A DNA stretch of 64,000 bases from Paenirhodobacter populi (GCF_004022215.1 NZ_SAUZ01000002.1:248001-312000), one strand, 5' to 3'. Counted from the first letter of the stretch, positions 36,311 through 45,278 are shown. The notes: a model not told the origin generated them from the sequence alone. Numbers and translations: made by a program.

Positions 36311-37657
36311 TCAGCCGTAGGTCTTGGCCAGCCACTTTTCCAGCCAGTGGATCGAATAATCGCCCCTCTGGATGTCCGGCTCGGCCAGCAGGGCATGGAA
36401 CAGCGGCACCGTCGTATCGACCCCATCGACGATCAGCTCGCCCAAGGCGCGGCTCAGCCGGGCGAGGGCTTCCTGACGGTCGCGGCCATGCACGATCAGC
36501 TTGCCGATCAGGCTGTCGTAATAGGGCGGGATCCTGTAGCCGTCGTAGATCGCGGAATCGATCCGCACGCCAAGACCGCCGGGCGCATGATACTGGGTGA
36601 TCGTGCCGGGGCAGGGCGTGAAGCCGGGGACGCGCTCGGCGTTGATCCGCACCTCGATCGCCGCGCCGCGGATCTTGAGCTGGTCCTGATGGAATTCCAT
36701 CTTCTCGCCCGCCGCGACGCGGATCTGTTCGCGCACGAGATCGACGCCGAAGATCGCCTCGGTCACCGGATGTTCCACCTGAAGGCGGGTGTTCATCTCG
36801 ATGAAATAGAATTCGCCATCCTCGAACAGGAATTCGATCGTGCCGGCGCCGGAATATTTCAGCTTGGCCATCGCGTCCGCGCAGATCTTGCCGATGCGGT
36901 GGCGCTGTTCCTCGGTGATGACAGGGCCGGGGGCCTCTTCCAGCACCTTCTGGTGGCGGCGCTGCAAGGAACAGTCCCGCTCGCCCAGATGCACCGCGCG
37001 GCCCTTGCCGTCGCCGAAGATCTGGATCTCGATGTGGCGCGGCCGCTGGAGATATTTCTCCATATACACTTCGTCGTTGCCGAAGGCGGCCTTGGCTTCG
37101 GACCTTGCGGTGCGGAAGGCGATTTCCAGTTCGGATTCGGTTTCGGCGACCTTCATGCCGCGGCCACCGCCGCCCGCCGTCGCCTTGATGATGACCGGGA
37201 AGCCGATCTGCCGCGCCGCGGCCTTCGCCTCCTCGAAATCATGGACGCCGCCGGCCGAGCCGGGAACCACCGGGATGCCCAGATTCTTCGCGGTTTCCTT
37301 GGCGGTGATCTTGTCGCCCATCAGCCGGATATGTTCCGACGAGGGACCGATGAAGATCAGGCCGTGATCTTCCAGCGCCTGCACGAAATTGGCGTTTTCC
37401 GACAGGAAGCCATAGCCCGGATGGATCGCCTGTGCGCCGGTGATCTCGCAGGCCGCGATGATCGAGGCGATATTCAGATAGCTTTCGGACGAGGGCGGCG
37501 GCCCGATGCAGACGCTTTCGTCCGCCATCCGCACGTGCATCGCATCGCTGTCGGCGGTCGAATGGACCGCTACCGAGGCGATCCCCATCTCGCGGCAGGC
37601 GCGGATCACGCGCAGCGCGATCTCGCCGCGGTTGGCGATCAGGATCTTGTCGAACAT
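36311..37657 (-). CDS. accC: acetyl-CoA carboxylase biotin carboxylase subunit
   Basis: AccC (448 residues) carboxylates biotin on AccB with ATP and bicarbonate. Motifs: [24 protein letters not shown], the glycine-rich ATP loop [24 protein letters not shown], and [18 protein letters not shown]. It is the second gene of accB-accC on the minus strand, ten bases after accB. Length agrees with the family (about 449). Confidence 0.97.
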   Translation of the reverse strand: MFDKILIANRGEIALRVIRACREMGIASVAVHSTADSDAMHVRMADESVCIGPPPSSESYLNIASIIAACEITGAQAIHPGYGFLSENANFVQALEDHGLIFIGPSSEHIRLMGDKITAKETAKNLGIPVVPGSAGGVHDFEEAKAAARQIGFPVIIKATAGGGGRGMKVAETESELEIAFRTARSEAKAAFGNDEVYMEKYLQRPRHIEIQIFGDGKGRAVHLGERDCSLQRRHQKVLEEAPGPVITEEQRHRIGKICADAMAKLKYSGAGTIEFLFEDGEFYFIEMNTRLQVEHPVTEAIFGVDLVREQIRVAAGEKMEFHQDQLKIRGAAIEVRINAERVPGFTPCPGTITQYHAPGGLGVRIDSAIYDGYRIPPYYDSLIGKLIVHGRDRQEALARLSRALGELIVDGVDTTVPLFHALLAEPDIQRGDYSIHWLEKWLAKTYG

Positions 37658-37667
37658 GGGTTTGCCC

Positions 37668-38150
37668 TCACTCGACGATCATCAGGGGCGCGCCGAATTC
37701 CACCGGGGTGCCATCCTCGACGAGGATGCGCTTCACCGTGCCCGATTTCGTCGCGGGGATGTGATTCATCGTCTTCATCGCCTCGATGATCAGCAGGGTC
37801 TGTCCCTGCTGCACGGAATCGCCGACCTTGACGAAGGTCGCGGCGCCGGGTTCCGGCGCCAGATAGACGGTGCCGACCATCGGCGAGGTCACCGCGCCCG
37901 GCAGTGTCGCCGGATCGGCATCCACCACCGGCGCGGGCGCCGCAAGCGCGGGCACGGGAGCCGCCGATACCGCGGGCGCGGCAGCGGCCGGGGCCGCCAC
38001 GATGGTCGCCTGCTTCACCACACGCACCTCGAGGCTGTCATCCTCGCCATATTCCCGCACCACCGAGAGTTCGGTCAGCTCGTTCTTGTTCAGAAGCTCT
38101 GCAAGCGCCTGAATGAATGCCACGTCGTTATCATGGGATTGTTTGGTCAT
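37668..38150 (-). CDS. accB: acetyl-CoA carboxylase biotin carboxyl carrier protein
   Basis: AccB (160 residues) carries biotin on Lys126 within the motif EAMKTMN. The N-terminal domain is followed by an Ala/Pro-rich mobile linker (about residues 50-80) and the C-terminal biotinyl domain. The fatty-acid synthesis step depends on its operon partner AccC. AGGACGGC precedes the ATG. The usual upstream aroQ is absent here. Confidence 0.96.
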   Translation of the reverse strand: MTKQSHDNDVAFIQALAELLNKNELTELSVVREYGEDDSLEVRVVKQATIVAAPAAAAPAVSAAPVPALAAPAPVVDADPATLPGAVTSPMVGTVYLAPEPGAATFVKVGDSVQQGQTLLIIEAMKTMNHIPATKSGTVKRILVEDGTPVEFGAPLMIVE

Positions 38151-38531
38151 GCCGTCCTCAAGGGGTGCTGTCTGGTCTTCTTTGCCGGTCGTTTTGCGCC
38201 GGGGTTGCCATAATCATCCCGCCTTATACGCGCTCAGTCCCGCAGAGAAAAGCGCCATGGGACAATATCCTCCATGTGCATTGGCGCTGCGAGGCAGGAA
38301 ATGGCGATATGGAAGGGTCCATGACCGGTGGCACCGGTCCCGTGAGGCGCGACAGGCCGCGCTGGCGCCTGCACGGATCCGCGTGGACATTTCATTCGCT
38401 TTGAGACCCGTCCGCAGTCAGATCGGGCGGGACAGGCCGGCGACATAGACAGAGAGCCCCGCGTTTCACGCGAGGCTCTCCGAAAGGATGGCAGATCGGA
38501 ACTCGGGCATTTTGCCGTTCCTCGTTTCGGA
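38151..38531 (-). other. gap between accB and the next gene, holding the accB leader and a long hairpin
   Basis: About 380 bases without a supported gene. A TATAAG at 38223-38228 (minus strand, about 75 bases before accB) is a possible -10 box. Short open frames on both strands have poor codon patterns. The hairpin at 38452-38480 is listed separately. Confidence 0.5.
38452..38480 (-). terminator. long hairpin after the disordered-protein gene
   Basis: Minus strand: GAGAGCC-T-CGCG...CGCG-G-GGCTCTC with a five-base loop and one mismatch pair. The following TGTCTATG is not a proper T-run, so it may stabilise the 3' end rather than terminate transcription. Confidence 0.45.
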
Positions 38532-39077
38532 TCACCGCAGAAGATCGAGGCTTTGCCTCTGCGGGGCGGTATCCAGTCCCTGCCACCCGGTCTGGTCATT
38601 TCCCGTCGGGCCGGCGGCAGCGGTGGCTGCGCGATCCGGCCGCTTTGTGTCTTGTTCCGGCGTTTCCGTCGTCGGGGCGGGTGCGGCCCGCGCCGGGATT
38701 GCCTTATCCGGCACCACGTCAAACTCGGGCGGGGCCTTCAGTTCGGCAGCCTTTGCCTGAAGAGGCGAGACCGAGAAGGTCGGCGGCGGCCCGGTCGGCA
38801 TATCCGGATCGATGGTTTCCATCTCCGACAGGCTGAGCGCCAGAACGGCGGTTTCGCCGCGCGTGGCCGTGGCTTCGCCCTGCGCCCGGAGCTGGGCGAG
38901 GGCACGCGCCGAACGATCCTCGGGCGTCTGCGTATCGACCCCGGCCTCCATTCCGCTGCCCGCGCCATTGGTCGCACTCGCCGGTTCGACCGTGCTGGCC
39001 GGTGCCCTTTCGGGCGCAACAGTCGTCATCGCCGGCGACCAGCCGATCTGAGGCAGAAAACCCGATATCCGATCCAT
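38532..39077 (-). CDS. Ala/Pro-rich, probably disordered hypothetical protein
   Basis: I do not recognise this gene. The 181-residue product has no cysteine, no signal peptide and no membrane helix; it is dominated by Ala, Pro, Thr, Glu and Asp and should be largely unstructured. Slightly hydrophobic patches (TAVLALSLSEME, RISGFLPQIGW) might be binding motifs. ATG 39077 has CAGG directly upstream. It lies between accB and the TetR gene on the same strand, with gaps of 132 bases or more on both sides, so it is probably its own transcript. Confidence 0.55.
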   Translation of the reverse strand: MDRISGFLPQIGWSPAMTTVAPERAPASTVEPASATNGAGSGMEAGVDTQTPEDRSARALAQLRAQGEATATRGETAVLALSLSEMETIDPDMPTGPPPTFSVSPLQAKAAELKAPPEFDVVPDKAIPARAAPAPTTETPEQDTKRPDRAATAAAGPTGNDQTGWQGLDTAPQRQSLDLLR

Positions 39078-39209
39078 CCTGTTGCCCCCGCGAACGCAAT
39101 TCCACGCAATTCAGATGCCACTCTCCTCTGAAACTGCGGCGAAAGTCTTACGCAAGGGTAAACCCTTCAGCGGAATCCGCGGCCTCGCGGCCGGAAATCC
39201 CTGAAAAGT

Positions 39210-39836
39210 TTAAGGATCGGGGGACAGGAGCCGGTCGAACAGCCGGTCGAGAAAGACCTCGGCCTCGGCAAAGGCATCGTGCTCGGGGCCGAGGATCGCG
39301 CGCACCTGCACCTCGAAATCCGCGTAATGCTGGGTCATCGCCCAGATCGAGAAGATCAGGTGATACGGGTCGATCCGCGCCAGACGCCCCGCCTCGATCC
39401 AGTCGCGGATCACCGCCGCCTTTTCATCGACCAGCGATTTCAGCCCGCCCGACAGCACATCGGTGATCCGCGGCGCGCCCTGCAGCACCTCATTGGCGAA
39501 AAGCCGGCTTTCGCGGGGCATTTCCCGGCTCATTTCCAGCTTGCGGCGCACATAGGTCATGATCTCGTCGCGCGGTTCGCCGGCCGGGTCGATCGCGCGC
39601 AGCGGATCCAGCCAGACATCCAGCAGACCGTTCAGCAATTCGCTGTGGATCGCCTCTTTCGAGGGGAAATAATACAGCAGGTTCGGCTTCGACAGTCCCG
39701 CCGCGCGGGCGATCTGGTCCAGCGTCGAGCCGCGGAACCCGTTGGACGAAAAGACCTCCAGCGCGGCCTCGAGGATCGCCTCCGTATTGCGGCGCTGGAT
39801 CCGGGTCTTGGGTCGGTTCGCTCCGATATCGTCCAA
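39210..39836 (-). CDS. RutR-like TetR-family regulator of pyrimidine catabolism
   Basis: The 208-residue repressor has an N-terminal TetR HTH (residues about 15-60) with ILEAALEVFSSNGFRGSTLDQIARAAGLSKPNLLYYFPSKEAIH, which is close to RutR, and a C-terminal ligand domain ending in VFLDRLFDRLL. The start is TTG at 39836, with AAGGAG nine bases upstream; no ATG or GTG upstream fits. RutR binds uracil/thymine and controls pyrimidine use. Divergent from an N-carbamoyl amidohydrolase whose leader holds a RutR-like site. Confidence 0.82.
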   Translation of the reverse strand: MDDIGANRPKTRIQRRNTEAILEAALEVFSSNGFRGSTLDQIARAAGLSKPNLLYYFPSKEAIHSELLNGLLDVWLDPLRAIDPAGEPRDEIMTYVRRKLEMSREMPRESRLFANEVLQGAPRITDVLSGGLKSLVDEKAAVIRDWIEAGRLARIDPYHLIFSIWAMTQHYADFEVQVRAILGPEHDAFAEAEVFLDRLFDRLLSPDP

Positions 39837-40161
39837 CGATCTGCTCCTTGGGAAACAGCAGGGCTATAGCGTGAAGGCCGGCGCGAATCAACACGACCGG
39901 GGTGCCCCTGCGGGTGCCGTGGGGAAAACCTTGTGGATGCCACATTTCCCGCATCCCGCGCGCCGCGGCAGCGCCCCCGCTGCCTCCGCCGTGCGCCTGT
40001 TTTTTGTGCGCAAGCCTGCGGAATAGCCGGTCGCGCCCCGCTTTGGCGGCGGATTTCGTTGACCGCATGGCCGGAGCATGTCCCCATCGGCCTGACCATC
40101 CGGTCAGAAAAAGAGTCGCAAGAGCCTGACCAACCGGCCGGCGCATCAATGGAGAGATGAA
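39837..40161. other. divergent control region between the RutR-like gene and the amidohydrolase
   Basis: The 325 bases hold no gene. The right half contains the RutR-like operator and a degenerate second copy. The left half has only GC-rich sequence with a T-run at 40002-40006. Confidence 0.6.
40092..40107. promoter_or_regulatory. RutR-type operator CTGACCATCCGGTCAG
   Basis: A perfect 6-bp inverted repeat CTGACC-N4-GGTCAG lies 55 bases before the amidohydrolase ATG. It matches the known RutR consensus TTGACCA-N2-TGGTCAA at the core TGACC/GGTCA. A degenerate copy, CTGACC-N4-GGCCGG, starts at 40126, 34 bases on. Confidence 0.7.
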
Positions 40162-41415
40162 ATGCCCGCACCCGGAGAGAACCTCCGCACCAATTCCGCG
40201 CGTCTTTGGGACAGCCTGATGGAGATGGCGAAGATCGGCCCCGGCGTGGCCGGCGGCAACAATCGCCAGACCCTGACGGATGAGGATGCCGAGGGCCGCG
40301 CCCTGTTTCAGGACTGGTGCACCGCCGCGGGCCTGACGATGGGCGTCGACCGGATGGGCACGATGTTCGCGACCCGCCCGGGCACGGATCCGGAGGCGCT
40401 GCCCGTCTATATCGGCTCGCATCTCGACACCCAGCCGACGGGCGGCAAGTTCGACGGGGTGCTGGGCGTGCTCGCCGGGCTGGAGGTGATCCGCTCGATG
40501 AACGATCTGGGGATCCGCACCCGCCATCCGATCGTGCTGACCAACTGGGCGAACGAGGAGGGCGCGCGTTTCGCCCCGGCGATGCTGGCCTCGGGCGTCT
40601 TCGCGGGGGAGATCGACCTCGACTACGCCTATGCGCGCAAGGATCCCGAGGGCAAGAGCTACGGCGCCGAACTCGAACGCATCGGCTGGAAGGGCGACGA
40701 AGAGGTCGGCGCCCGCAAGATGCACGCCTATTACGAATATCACATCGAGCAAGGCCCGATCCTCGAGGCCGAGGACAAGACCATCGGCGTCGTGACCCAT
40801 GTGCAGGGGCTATGGTGGCTGGAATTCACCCTGACCGGCAAGGCCGCGCATACAGGCTCGACGCCGATGGCCATGCGGGTGAACGCCGGGCTCGCCATGG
40901 CGCGGATCTTCGAGATGGTCGAAGAGGTGACGATGGCCGCGCAGCCCGATGCGGTGGGCGGCGTGGGGCAGGTGACCTTCGCCCCCAATTCGCGCAACGT
41001 GCTGCCCGAAACCGTGGTCTTCACCGTCGACATCCGCACCGTCGATCAGGCGAAGCTCGACCATATGCGGGCCGAGATCGAAACCCGTGCCGAAGAGATC
41101 TGCGCGGCCCTCGGCGTCACCTGCGCCATCGAGGCGGTCGGCCATTTCGACCCGGTGACCTTCGCGCCGGAACTGGTCGAAACCGTGCGCGCGGCGGCGG
41201 AGAAACTCGGCTACAGCCACCGCGACATCGTCTCGGGCGCGGGCCACGACGCCTGCTGGGCGGCGAAACTGGCGCCCACGACGATGATCTTCTGCCCCTG
41301 CGTCGACGGGCTGAGCCATAACGAGGCCGAGGAGATCAGTCCCGAATGGGCCGCCGCCGGGGCGGATGTGCTGCTGCATGCGGTTCTTGAAACGGCGGAG
41401 ATCGTGGAGGCGTGA
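40162..41415 (+). CDS. Zn-dependent hydantoinase/carbamoylase-family amidohydrolase, probably N-carbamoyl-beta-alanine amidohydrolase
   Basis: The 417-residue M20-family enzyme has the binuclear metal set: GSHLDTQPTGGKFDGVLGVL (His, Asp), NEEGARFAP (Glu), HIEQGPIL, GKAAHTGSTPM and SGAGHDACWAA. In this family the product is either allantoate amidohydrolase or N-carbamoyl-beta-alanine/amino-acid amidohydrolase. The RutR-like regulator, operator and importer favour the last step of reductive pyrimidine breakdown, giving beta-alanine, CO2 and ammonia. The missing allantoate enzyme of the ureide pathway is the alternative. RBS GGAGAG. Confidence 0.82.
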   Translation: MPAPGENLRTNSARLWDSLMEMAKIGPGVAGGNNRQTLTDEDAEGRALFQDWCTAAGLTMGVDRMGTMFATRPGTDPEALPVYIGSHLDTQPTGGKFDGVLGVLAGLEVIRSMNDLGIRTRHPIVLTNWANEEGARFAPAMLASGVFAGEIDLDYAYARKDPEGKSYGAELERIGWKGDEEVGARKMHAYYEYHIEQGPILEAEDKTIGVVTHVQGLWWLEFTLTGKAAHTGSTPMAMRVNAGLAMARIFEMVEEVTMAAQPDAVGGVGQVTFAPNSRNVLPETVVFTVDIRTVDQAKLDHMRAEIETRAEEICAALGVTCAIEAVGHFDPVTFAPELVETVRAAAEKLGYSHRDIVSGAGHDACWAAKLAPTTMIFCPCVDGLSHNEAEEISPEWAAAGADVLLHAVLETAEIVEA

Positions 41416-41494
41416 TGTTCCTGCATGGCGTGACCCGCCCGCTCTCCCGTCACTGCGGGCCGCATCCGGCCCTCTCACCCGAAGCCCTCTTTCT

Positions 41495-41570
41495 GCCGTC
41501 GTTTTTCCATAAATATCCCGGGGGTGAGCGCGGCACGCGCGAGGGGGCGGCGCCCCCTTTCTCCCCCTCC
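41495..41570 (-). repeat. dispersed hairpin repeat, copy 6 (between co-directional genes, antisense)
   Basis: The inner hairpin is GCGCG-TGC-CGCGC in minus-strand reading, a third paired variant. It lies opposite to the flanking plus-strand genes, in the gap between the amidohydrolase and ABC ATPase genes. Confidence 0.75.
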
Positions 41571-41623
41571 ACCCGTGCACCGGAACGGCGTTTTCCCCGG
41601 ACCGCAGCCACAGGACCGGCACG

Positions 41624-42409
41624 ATGACGGCCGCGCCGGTGATCGACATAGCGAACCTCGATCTGGTCTTTCAGACGAACGACGGCCCGGTGCAGGCGCT
41701 GAAAGACGTGAACCTGACGATCGGCAAGGGGGATTTCGTCTCCTTCATCGGGCCTTCGGGCTGCGGCAAGACCACGCTTTTGCGCTGCATCGCAGCGCTG
41801 GAAACCCCGACCTCGGGCCGGCTGACGGTCTGCGGCATCAGCGCGGACGAGGCGCGCAAGGCGCGCAGCTACGGCTATGTGTTCCAGGCGGCGGGGCTCT
41901 ATCCGTGGCGGACCATCGCGGGCAACATCCGCCTGCCTCTGGAGATCATGGGCTACACCCGCGCCGAACAGCAGGAGCGCGTGCAAAAGGTGCTCTCGCT
42001 CGTCGAGCTGGAGGCCTTCGGGCGGAAATACCCGTGGCAATTGTCGGGCGGCATGCAGCAGCGCGCCTCGATCGCGCGGGCGCTGGCCTTCGACGCGGAT
42101 ATCCTGCTGATGGACGAACCCTTCGGCGCGCTTGACGAAATCGTCCGCGACCACCTGAACGAGGAATTGCTCAAGCTCTGGCGGCGGACGCAAAAGACCA
42201 TCGCCTTCGTCACCCATTCGATCCCCGAGGCGGTTTACCTGTCGACGAAGATCGTGGTGATGAGCCCGCGCCCCGGCCGCATCGCCGAGGTGATCGAAAG
42301 CCCGCTGCCGCGCGGCGACCGGCCGCTGTCGATCCGCGAAAGCCGGGAATTCCTCGACATCGCCCATCGCGTGCGCGAGGGGCTGCGCGCGGGCCATGCC
42401 TATGATTGA
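41624..42409 (+). CDS. ABC transporter ATP-binding protein (SsuB/TauB/ThiZ class)
   Basis: A 261-residue ATPase with Walker A GPSGCGKTT, Q-loop FQAAGLYPW, signature LSGGMQQR, Walker B LLMDEPFGALDE and switch THSIPEAVYLS. There is no TOBE domain, as is normal for the nitrate/sulfonate/pyrimidine-precursor class. ATG 41624 follows a CACAGG region; the upstream 200-base gap contains repeat copy 6. First of four importer genes. Confidence 0.9.
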   Translation: MTAAPVIDIANLDLVFQTNDGPVQALKDVNLTIGKGDFVSFIGPSGCGKTTLLRCIAALETPTSGRLTVCGISADEARKARSYGYVFQAAGLYPWRTIAGNIRLPLEIMGYTRAEQQERVQKVLSLVELEAFGRKYPWQLSGGMQQRASIARALAFDADILLMDEPFGALDEIVRDHLNEELLKLWRRTQKTIAFVTHSIPEAVYLSTKIVVMSPRPGRIAEVIESPLPRGDRPLSIRESREFLDIAHRVREGLRAGHAYD

Positions 42410-43277
42410 GCGGTTCAGAACCCTTGCCGCCATCCTGACCGTCGTCGCGGTGATCGTCGTGGTCTGGTATGTCTTCGCGGTCGTGCTGAACAGCCGCTGG
42501 GAATACGATCAGGCCGCCCGCGCGGGCGTGCAGATCGGCCTGCCGGAACTGATCGAACGCACGCTGGCGCAGGACCGGCCGATGCTGCCCACGCCGCATC
42601 AGGTGCTGGCGGGGCTGTGGGAGGGCGTGACGCGCTATGCTCCCACCTCGCGGCGCAGCCTTGTCTATCACGCCGGGGTGACGCTGTCGGCGACGCTCGC
42701 GGGCTTCGCGCTCGGTGCGGCGGCGGGGCTGCTGCTGGCGGTGGGCATCATGCATTCGCGCGCGATGGACATGTCGGTGATGCCCTGGGCCATCGCCTCG
42801 CAGACGATCCCGATCCTGGCGATCGCGCCGATGGTGATCGTGGTGCTGGCCTCGCTCGGGATCAAGGGGCTGCTGCCCAAGGCGCTGATCGCGGCCTATC
42901 TGAGCTTCTTTCCGGTGCTGGTCGGCATGGTCAAGGGGCTGCGCGCCCCGGACGGGATGCAGCTCGACCTGCTGCGCACCTGGAATGCCTCGCGCGCGAC
43001 GACCCTGTTCAAGCTGCGGCTGCCCGCTTCGCTGCCGTATCTCTTCGCCTCGCTGAAGGTGGGGATCGCCTCGGCGCTGGTCGGCACGATCGTGGCGGAA
43101 CTGCCGGCCGGGGCGACGGTGGGGCTGGGGGCGCGGCTCCTGTCGGGCAGCTATTACGGGCAGACGATCCAGATCTGGTCGGCGCTCTTCGCGGCGGCGA
43201 TCCTTGCGGCGGTTCTGGTGGCGGCGGTGGGCGCGGTGGAGCGTCTGGTGCTGAAACGCATGGGGCTGGCGCGATGA
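42396..43277 (+). CDS. ABC transporter permease (first), SsuC/TauC class
   Basis: A 293-residue membrane protein with an N-terminal helix (residues 8-28), a periplasmic segment up to about 80, and five further helices. The EAA-type loop reads RTWNASRATTLFKLRLPASLPYLF. ATG 42396 overlaps the ATPase by 14 bases; ATG 42402 two codons later is equally possible. The first permease is longer than usual because of the periplasmic segment, as seen in pyrimidine-cluster importers. Confidence 0.88.
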   Translation: MPMIERFRTLAAILTVVAVIVVVWYVFAVVLNSRWEYDQAARAGVQIGLPELIERTLAQDRPMLPTPHQVLAGLWEGVTRYAPTSRRSLVYHAGVTLSATLAGFALGAAAGLLLAVGIMHSRAMDMSVMPWAIASQTIPILAIAPMVIVVLASLGIKGLLPKALIAAYLSFFPVLVGMVKGLRAPDGMQLDLLRTWNASRATTLFKLRLPASLPYLFASLKVGIASALVGTIVAELPAGATVGLGARLLSGSYYGQTIQIWSALFAAAILAAVLVAAVGAVERLVLKRMGLAR

Positions 43278-43287
43278 GGAGGATGCG

Positions 43288-44148
43288 ATGAGCTGGCAGG
43301 GATGGGCGGCCATCGCCTTCTGGATCGCGGCGACGATGCTCAACTGTCACATCGCCAATCGCTGGTATCGCAGCCGGTGGGCAAGGCCCTTCGTCGCCAC
43401 GCTGTTCGGGGTGACGCTGCTGGTGCTGTGGGAAGGGCTCGTGCGCGGGCTGAACGTCAGCCCGGTGATCCTGCCAGCCCCCACGGTGATCGCCGCACGC
43501 TTCGCGCAAAGCCTGCCGCTTCTGTGGGGCGATTTCACCCAGACGATCCTGAAGGGGGCGCTGTCGGGCTATCTGATCGGCTGCGGGGCGGCGGTGCTGG
43601 TGGCGATACTTGTCGACCGCTCGCCCTTTCTGCGGCGCGGGCTGCTGCCCGTCGGGAATTTCATCGCCGCTCTGCCGATCGTCGGCATCGCGCCGATCCT
43701 CGTGATGTGGTTCGGCTTCGACTGGCAGTCGAAGGCGGCGGTCGTGGTGGTGATGGTCTTCTTCCCGGTGCTGATCAACATGGTGGCGGGGCTGGCCGCG
43801 ACCGATCCGTTGCAGCGCGACCTGATGCGGACCTATTCTGCGACCGGACGGCAGAGCCTGCTGTATCTGCGCCTGCCCGCCGCCATGCCCTTCCTTTTCA
43901 ACGGGCTGAAGATCGCCACCACGCTGGCGCTGATCGGGGCCATCGTTGCCGAGTTTTTCGGCTCTCCGACGCGGGGCATGGGGTTTCGCATCTCGACCGC
44001 CGTCGGTCAGCTTGATCTGCCGCTCGTCTGGGCGGAAATTGCGGTGGCGGCGCTGGCGGGATCGGGCTTCTTCGGGCTGATGACCCTGATCGAGAAGGCG
44101 GTGACCTTCTGGCATCCTTCACAGCGCGCCGCCGGGCGGGGCGCGTGA
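43288..44148 (+). CDS. ABC transporter permease (second)
   Basis: A 286-residue permease with about seven hydrophobic segments and the cytoplasmic loop RTYSATGRQSLLYLRLPAAMPFLFNG that contacts the ATPase. AGGAGG precedes the ATG. Together with the first permease it forms a heterodimeric channel, unlike the homodimeric SsuC type. Ten bases follow the first permease stop. Confidence 0.88.
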   Translation: MSWQGWAAIAFWIAATMLNCHIANRWYRSRWARPFVATLFGVTLLVLWEGLVRGLNVSPVILPAPTVIAARFAQSLPLLWGDFTQTILKGALSGYLIGCGAAVLVAILVDRSPFLRRGLLPVGNFIAALPIVGIAPILVMWFGFDWQSKAAVVVVMVFFPVLINMVAGLAATDPLQRDLMRTYSATGRQSLLYLRLPAAMPFLFNGLKIATTLALIGAIVAEFFGSPTRGMGFRISTAVGQLDLPLVWAEIAVAALAGSGFFGLMTLIEKAVTFWHPSQRAAGRGA

Positions 44149-44153
44149 CAACC

Positions 44154-44184
44154 AACCGGAACAATCGGCAACCGGAACAATCGG
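44154..44184 (+). repeat. tandem 16-bp repeat before the binding-protein gene
   Basis: AACCGGAACAATCGG occurs twice, perfectly, with a 16-base period (44154-44168 and 44170-44184), between the second permease and the binding-protein start. It may be a slipped duplication or a paired protein/RNA site. Confidence 0.7.
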
Positions 44185-44205
44185 AAAAACCAAGGGGAGA
44201 TGATG

Positions 44206-45186
44206 ATGAACAGATACCTGATCGGTGCGGCGCTTCTGGCCCTGACCGCGGGCGCGGCGGCGGCGCAGGATGTGAAGCTCCAGCTCAAATGGGTGACGCA
44301 GGCCCAGTTCGCGGGCTATTACGTCGCCAAGGACAAGGGGTTCTATGAGGAAGAGGGCCTGACCGTCGAGATCATGCCGGGCGGTCCGGATATCGCGCCG
44401 ACGCAGGTCATGGCGGGCGGCGGCGCGGATGTGACGGTGGACTGGCTGCCCTCGGCGCTGGCCGCGCGGGAAAAGGGGCTGCCGCTGGTCAATATCGCGC
44501 AGCCGTTCAAAAGCTCGGGCATGATGCTGACCTGCCTTGCGGAAACCGGGATCACGGGACCGGAGGATTTCCGCGGCAAGACGCTTGGCGTCTGGTTCGG
44601 CGGCAACGAATATCCGTTCCTGAGCTGGATGGCGACGCTGAAGATCCCGACCGATGGCTCGCCCGAAGGGGTGACGGTGCTGAAGCAGGGCTTCAACGTC
44701 GATCCGCTCTTGCAAAAGCAGGCGGCCTGCATCTCGACCATGACCTATAACGAATACTGGCAGGTCATCGACGCCGGTATCAAGCCCGAGGAGCTTGTCA
44801 CCTTCAAATATGAGGACGAGGGTGTGGCCACGCTGGAAGACGGGCTTTACGTCATGGAGGACAAGCTCGCCGATCCCGCGTTCAAGGAGAAGATGGTGAA
44901 ATTCGTCCGTGCCTCGATGAAGGGCTGGAAATACGCCGAGGAGAACCCCGACGAGGCCGCCGATATCGTGCTGGAAAACGACGAAACCGGCGCCCAGACC
45001 GAAGAGCACCAGAAGCGCATGATGGGCGAGATCGCCAAGCTGACGGCGGGCTCGAACGGTGCGCTGGATCCGGCGGATTATGAGCGGACGGTGAAGATCC
45101 TGCTGGCGGGCGGGTCGGATCCTGTGATTTCCAAGGCACCCGAGGGGGCCTATACGCTGGAAATCACCGATGAGGCGCTGAAGTAG
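44206..45186 (+). CDS. NMT1/THI5-like ABC solute-binding protein
   Basis: The binding subunit has a signal peptide (MNRYLIGAALLALTAGAAAA, cleavage before QDVK) and the THI5/NMT1 fold: LKWVTQAQFAGYYVAKDKGFYEEEGL, MPGGPDIAPTQVMAGGGADVTVDW. Family members bind pyrimidine rings such as hydroxymethylpyrimidine, or related heterocycles. Three ATG codons are in a row at 44200-44208; the third has the best distance to AAGGGGAG. With the RutR-like control, uptake of a pyrimidine-derived compound is likely; a thiamine precursor is the alternative. Confidence 0.87.
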   Translation: MNRYLIGAALLALTAGAAAAQDVKLQLKWVTQAQFAGYYVAKDKGFYEEEGLTVEIMPGGPDIAPTQVMAGGGADVTVDWLPSALAAREKGLPLVNIAQPFKSSGMMLTCLAETGITGPEDFRGKTLGVWFGGNEYPFLSWMATLKIPTDGSPEGVTVLKQGFNVDPLLQKQAACISTMTYNEYWQVIDAGIKPEELVTFKYEDEGVATLEDGLYVMEDKLADPAFKEKMVKFVRASMKGWKYAEENPDEAADIVLENDETGAQTEEHQKRMMGEIAKLTAGSNGALDPADYERTVKILLAGGSDPVISKAPEGAYTLEITDEALK

Positions 45187-45201
45187 GGGGGGTGCAAGTG
45201 G

Positions 45202-45278
45202 ATGGGGAGGAGGGGGCCAGCCCCCTCTTCCGCTGACGCGGAATTCACCCCCGGGATATTTATGGAAACACGATGGGA
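45202..45278 (+). repeat. dispersed hairpin repeat, copy 7
   Basis: Directly after the binding-protein stop and in the same direction: GAGGGGGC-CA-GCCCCCTC, then TTCCGC-TGAC-GCGGAA (a fourth paired variant), then CCCCGGGATATTTATGG. A MITE follows 57 bases later. Confidence 0.8.
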
